From contig CANJPT010000003.1 of assembly GCA_947476195.1 (NCBI GenBank), positions 31,880 through 95,879 on the forward strand: a stretch of DNA of 64,000 bases, given 5' to 3'. Made by a program: the position numbers and the translations under genes. The notes under the pieces were generated by a model, which saw only the letters and a program-made list of their open reading frames with translations, was not told where the DNA came from and searched no databases. The stretch comes from Lewinellaceae bacterium (lineage in GTDB: Bacteria; Bacteroidota; Bacteroidia; Chitinophagales; Saprospiraceae). This document shows positions 60,370 to 64,000 of this stretch, in pieces; the first letter of the stretch is position 1; each line of letters opens with the position of its first letter.

Positions 60370-61548
60370 ATGATATTTCCGACCACACAATTCCTAACGA
60401 CCTTCCGAACCGCCTTTAATTCCGGCCAATTGCTCAAGTGTACCTTGGGCAAACCCACCGCTGAAGCACCTGAAGGTTTGAAAAACGTATACCTACGACC
60501 GGTGGAGTTGAAAAAAGGATTACATGTAGCATTTAATTTTCGCTACCAAACCCGGGATGAGGTCAAGAATTTTAGCCTGGATGAGGCCGTAGACCAATTG
60601 AAAAAAATGCTGGGTGTGGCGTTTTTGAATGGGGATATTCTGACCCCGGAACGTGATTTTTTTCTTCAATTTAACAAAAAAGGCGAAGCTCTATTTGTAG
60701 AAAAAAAGCCTTCTCAAAAAACACCTTTGGAGGTCCAGACTACCCACAATCGTTCTAAATCCAGATTACTCGACCCTTCTGCGCTATGGCTTCATTTGCT
60801 CGGCATTACCAATGCCAAAGGCGAAGTGCTGGCTGCGCATCAGGATAAATGGCGACAGATCAACAAATATCTCGAAACGATCGAAAGCCTGCTGCGTGAT
60901 CAACCCTTGCCAAACGGGGCTAAGATAGCTGATATGGGTTCTGGTAAGGGCTACCTGACATTTGCATTGTACGATTTTTTAGAAAATAATCTGAGCCTTG
61001 CACCGCAGATCACGGGCATAGAACTCCGACCGGCACTCGTTGATTTTTGCAATAAAACAGCGGAACAAGTTGGTTTTCAAAATCTTAACTTTATAGCCCA
61101 GGATATTGCCACCTACCACCCAGACCGATTGGACATGCTCATCGCGCTACATGCCTGCGATACTGCGACCGATCTTGCACTGGCAGTCGGAATCCGTGAA
61201 AAGGCACGGATTATCGTAGTTGCACCTTGTTGCCACAAACAAATTCGCCGGGAAATGAAGGCTAAAAATGAGCTTGCGCCGCTGCTACAACACGGTATTC
61301 TGGAGGAACGTCAGGCCGAGATAGTGACCGATGGCATCCGGGCTTTACTGCTGGAAGCAAATGGATATCATACCAAAGTATTTGAGTTCATCTCTACCGA
61401 ACACACCGCAAAAAACGTAATGATCACGGCTACGATGGACGGCCGGCGATTGAACCAACGGCGCACAGAAGCACTCGCGCAAGTGGCCGCACTTAAGACC
61501 AGCTTTGGCATTGGGGAGCATTGGTTGGAAAAATTATTGGTCCTGTGA
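60370..61548 (+). CDS. Class I SAM-dependent methyltransferase
   Basis: A 392-residue protein with an unassigned N-terminal domain (about 1-130) and a C-terminal Rossmann methyltransferase (about 165-370). Motif I is KIADMGSGKGYLTFALYDFL, motif II ITGIELRPALVDFCNKTAEQ, and LIALHACDTATDLAL plus VVAPCCHKQIRREM follow. This HxCDxATD/APCCHK pattern marks the Methyltransf_32 group (METTL25/GSTCD-like), several of which are linked to RNA methylation. Substrate unknown. Confidence 0.88.
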   Translation: MIFPTTQFLTTFRTAFNSGQLLKCTLGKPTAEAPEGLKNVYLRPVELKKGLHVAFNFRYQTRDEVKNFSLDEAVDQLKKMLGVAFLNGDILTPERDFFLQFNKKGEALFVEKKPSQKTPLEVQTTHNRSKSRLLDPSALWLHLLGITNAKGEVLAAHQDKWRQINKYLETIESLLRDQPLPNGAKIADMGSGKGYLTFALYDFLENNLSLAPQITGIELRPALVDFCNKTAEQVGFQNLNFIAQDIATYHPDRLDMLIALHACDTATDLALAVGIREKARIIVVAPCCHKQIRREMKAKNELAPLLQHGILEERQAEIVTDGIRALLLEANGYHTKVFEFISTEHTAKNVMITATMDGRRLNQRRTEALAQVAALKTSFGIGEHWLEKLLVL

Positions 61549-61806
61549 CCTTTGCTTTTACGTACGTTTCTTCCGAAAGTGTCTATGATTTGTTATTTTG
61601 TAGAAAAAGAAGTGTCCGTTTCACACAAAGGTGCAATTCTTGCGTTTCAATATTTTACTTTGAGAACAGAGATGTTTTTCAAAATTCAGGGTCAAACCTT
61701 TCTCAGGATGCGCCTGTATCTTTATCCATTTAAATAACACATTTTGGCAATGCAAATTTTCCCCCGCCGCTTAGGCAATTTTGATCTAGACAAATTCTTC
61801 AACGAC

Positions 61807-63954
61807 ATGAAAATCAAATCATCGCTCGCGCTGTTTTCCGTTGTTGGCATCATGGGCATCGCACTGCTTTTCCATGAGTACAACCCATTTAGCAATGGCG
61901 ATCCCGTAAGTAGCCCGGAACGTGATGCCGTTTTAGTTCGCACCATCACACAAGTCCTGACACGTGGCCATTTTGAGCCAAAGCAAATGGATGATGTTTT
62001 TTCCAAAAGCGTATTTGCACTCTATCTCAAAGATATTGATGGCGGAAAGCGATTCCTGACTCAAGCGGAGGTGGACCAACTGAAGGCCTTCGAACTCCAA
62101 CTAGATGATGAAACTAAGGGCGGTACCTTTGAATGTTTTAACCTTTCTGTGAAACAGCTCGAAGCATCCCTGACGAAGACACAGGGCTGGTATCGTGAAA
62201 TACTTGCATCACCAATCGATTTTTCAAAGACAGATGAGCTCCAGGTAGATGGTGAAAAGCTGCGATGGGCAAAAGACGATTCCGACCTGCGCAACCGCTG
62301 GGAGCGTTGGATGAAATATGAAGTGCTCAGCCGCATTGTGGATGAGCAGGATAAGCAGGAAAAACCTGAATTCAAAGGAGAGAAAAAAGACTTCGAAACC
62401 ATCGAAAAAGAGCAGCGTGCCAAAGTGTTGGACGTGTACGACAAATGGTACAAAAGAATGGCTAAACTTGACCATAATCGTCGTTTGGAAATTTACCTTA
62501 ACGCCATTACCATTTACTTCGATCCACACACGGGCTACTTTTCTCCTCGTGAAAAGGAAACTTTTGACATCCAAATGTCGGGCAAACTGGAAGGTATCGG
62601 TGCACGCTTGCAAAGCGACGGAGAAAAGACCTCTATAACAGAGATCGTACCCGGTGGTCCGGCTTGGAAACAAGGCGCTCTGGAAGCTAAAGATATCATC
62701 CTTAAAGTAGCTCAAGGAGAAACCGATGCCGAATCGGTAGACGTGATGGGTTGGGATATTGACGACGTGGTGTCTAAAATTCGAGGCCCAAAAGATACCA
62801 AGGTCACACTTACGGTTAGAAAAGCAGATGGCTCAGAAAAGCTCATCACTATTACCCGAGATGTCGTAATTATGGAAGAAGGCTTTGCAAAATCGTTGAT
62901 TCTCAATGAAAATAGCGCGCCAAAAGACCAGATTGGGTACATTTATCTGCCAAAATTCTATGCTGATTTTGAAAGCGGCCGTACCAACTGTGCCACTGAT
63001 GTAGCTAATGAAGTAGCAAAATTGAAAAAGGAATCTGTAAAAGGTATCATTCTTGACCTACGCAACAACGGTGGTGGTTCACTACGTGACGTAGTCACCA
63101 TGAGCGGTCTTTTCATTGAAGAAGGTCCAATCGTACAAGTAAAGAGTCGCGATCGTGCCACTGAGGTGCTTCGCGATAACGATTCACGCGTGCAATGGGA
63201 CGGCCCACTAATCGTAATGGTCAATGGTTTCAGTGCCTCTGCTTCCGAAATTCTCGCAGCAGCCTTGCAAGACTATGGCCGCGCCGTTATTGTGGGTTCT
63301 ACCTGTACTTATGGAAAAGGGACGGTACAACGCTTCTTTGATCTCGACAACGCGGCCTCCAACGAGAGCGTGAAACCTTTGGGTGAGATGAAAATGACCA
63401 TTCAGAAATTCTATCGAATCACAGGCAAAACGACCCAATTGGACGGTGTAACACCTGACATCGTGTTGCCTGATTTTTACAATCTTCTCCAAAATGGCGA
63501 AAGCGAAAATGATTTTCCGCTTGCTTCTACAACCATTGATGCAGTACCATTCAAACAAGGCGCCTATCATATCGCAGATGCCAATCAATTGAAATCAAAT
63601 AGTCAGGCACGGGTAAAGTCTAATCCAACCTTCGAAAAAGTGAGCCAGAATGCCATCCGTCTGCGAAAACGCAAAGACGATAGCGCTTTTCCGCTACAGG
63701 CTGATAAGTATCGCCAATGGAATAAAAAGCAGGACCAGGAAGCGGAGCAGTTTGACAATATTTTCAAGTCTATCGAAAGCTTTAAAATTGGGAACATCGC
63801 TGCAGATATGCAGCAAATTCAAAGCGATACCTCCCGTATCGCCAGAAACGATAGCTGGATCAAAGAGCGCCAAAAAGACGTTCAACTGTACGAGACTTTG
63901 CGCATTATGCTTGATATGCTCCGTATTGACGGCATGGCCTCTGGGAAGAATTGA
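61807..63954 (+). CDS. Carboxy-terminal (tail-specific) processing protease
   Basis: A 715-residue S41 protease of the Tsp/Prc type that trims or degrades periplasmic proteins. From ATG 61807 it has a signal anchor (KIKSSLALFSVVGIMGIALL). The N-terminal helical domain is followed by a PDZ domain (about 225-320; GIGARLQSDGEKTSITEIVP), then the catalytic core with GFSASASEILAAALQDYGRA and TYGKGTVQ, giving the Ser-Lys dyad, and a C-terminal DUF3340-like domain. An earlier ATG at 61750 would add 19 residues. Complete in the window. Confidence 0.94.
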   Translation: MKIKSSLALFSVVGIMGIALLFHEYNPFSNGDPVSSPERDAVLVRTITQVLTRGHFEPKQMDDVFSKSVFALYLKDIDGGKRFLTQAEVDQLKAFELQLDDETKGGTFECFNLSVKQLEASLTKTQGWYREILASPIDFSKTDELQVDGEKLRWAKDDSDLRNRWERWMKYEVLSRIVDEQDKQEKPEFKGEKKDFETIEKEQRAKVLDVYDKWYKRMAKLDHNRRLEIYLNAITIYFDPHTGYFSPREKETFDIQMSGKLEGIGARLQSDGEKTSITEIVPGGPAWKQGALEAKDIILKVAQGETDAESVDVMGWDIDDVVSKIRGPKDTKVTLTVRKADGSEKLITITRDVVIMEEGFAKSLILNENSAPKDQIGYIYLPKFYADFESGRTNCATDVANEVAKLKKESVKGIILDLRNNGGGSLRDVVTMSGLFIEEGPIVQVKSRDRATEVLRDNDSRVQWDGPLIVMVNGFSASASEILAAALQDYGRAVIVGSTCTYGKGTVQRFFDLDNAASNESVKPLGEMKMTIQKFYRITGKTTQLDGVTPDIVLPDFYNLLQNGESENDFPLASTTIDAVPFKQGAYHIADANQLKSNSQARVKSNPTFEKVSQNAIRLRKRKDDSAFPLQADKYRQWNKKQDQEAEQFDNIFKSIESFKIGNIAADMQQIQSDTSRIARNDSWIKERQKDVQLYETLRIMLDMLRIDGMASGKN

Positions 63955-63964
63955 GGTGGTCGCT

Positions 63965-64000
63965 ATTAGTCATTGGTCATTAAGTCATTATTGGTCATTA
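63965..64000. repeat. GTCATT repeat, cut by window edge
   Basis: Four GTCATT units in the orientation seen at the head of the array at 29283. It begins 11 bases after the protease stop codon and runs out of the window; probably the left half of another AATGAC-type hairpin array. Confidence 0.7.

Overview
The window reads as a chromosome segment of a Bacteroidota bacterium, most likely from the Saprospiria (Haliscomenobacter/Lewinella-like); the phylum is well supported and the class is an inference. Evidence: a PorP/SprF outer-membrane protein of the type IX secretion system (T9SS), two secreted proteins with T9SS-type C-terminal sorting domains, DUF4199 membrane proteins, a bactofilin-AtpZ pair, ribonuclease Y next to pheT, and several promoters of the Bacteroidota form TTTG-N(19-22)-TAnnTTTG. 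Most starts lack a Shine-Dalgarno sequence. I see no rRNA, tRNA, insertion sequence, prophage or CRISPR array.

Layout. 0-5 kb: end of an unknown gene, a PagL-like lipid A deacylase, rlmN, an intact RelE toxin-antitoxin pair and a von Willebrand-type membrane protein. 5-11 kb: a 1187-residue lipoprotein joining ThuA, PQQ-type dehydrogenase, PKD and cytochrome c domains, then a haloperoxidase-like lipoprotein and rsmE. 11-20 kb: prohibitin, DUF1648 protein, SAM hydrolase, PhoH, dipeptide epimerase, a biotin carrier protein, a SPOR protein, rodA and tgt. 20-30 kb: PorP/SprF, bactofilin, AtpZ and a partner, DinB, acyl-CoA ligase, an EVE protein, xerD, a sensor kinase and an alpha/beta hydrolase. 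30-45 kb: T9SS cargo, thiolase, an ABC exporter, yidC, a DUF3293 protein, a second T9SS cargo, GNAT, YigZ and a TMTC-like TPR membrane protein. 45-64 kb: broken toxin-antitoxin cassettes, an M1 aminopeptidase, DUF4199 proteins, a degenerate hydrolase, pheT, rny, an RND pump, a methyltransferase and a tail-specific protease.

The genes are mainly housekeeping: translation and RNA (rlmN, rsmE, tgt, pheT, rny, EVE, PhoH), envelope and cell shape (rodA, bactofilin, yidC, SPOR, PagL-like protein, RND pump, protease) and T9SS surface proteins. Operons are short and many neighbours look unrelated.

Three features stand out. First, of five toxin-antitoxin cassettes four have a broken toxin: a dinucleotide-repeat frameshift, a nonsense codon and two truncations; one antitoxin also has a frameshift in an A8 tract. 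Second, the intergenic gaps carry several families of inverted or tandem short repeats, notably one built on the word AATGAC that joins stop codons directly to start codons. Third, some enzymes have lost key residues: Tgt lacks all four zinc ligands and one alpha/beta hydrolase lacks its nucleophile. Also noted are a 3' remnant of an outer-membrane protein gene with its terminator, a Phe-rich leader reading frame before pheT, and promoter boxes that almost touch start codons. No wholly new multi-gene system is evident.
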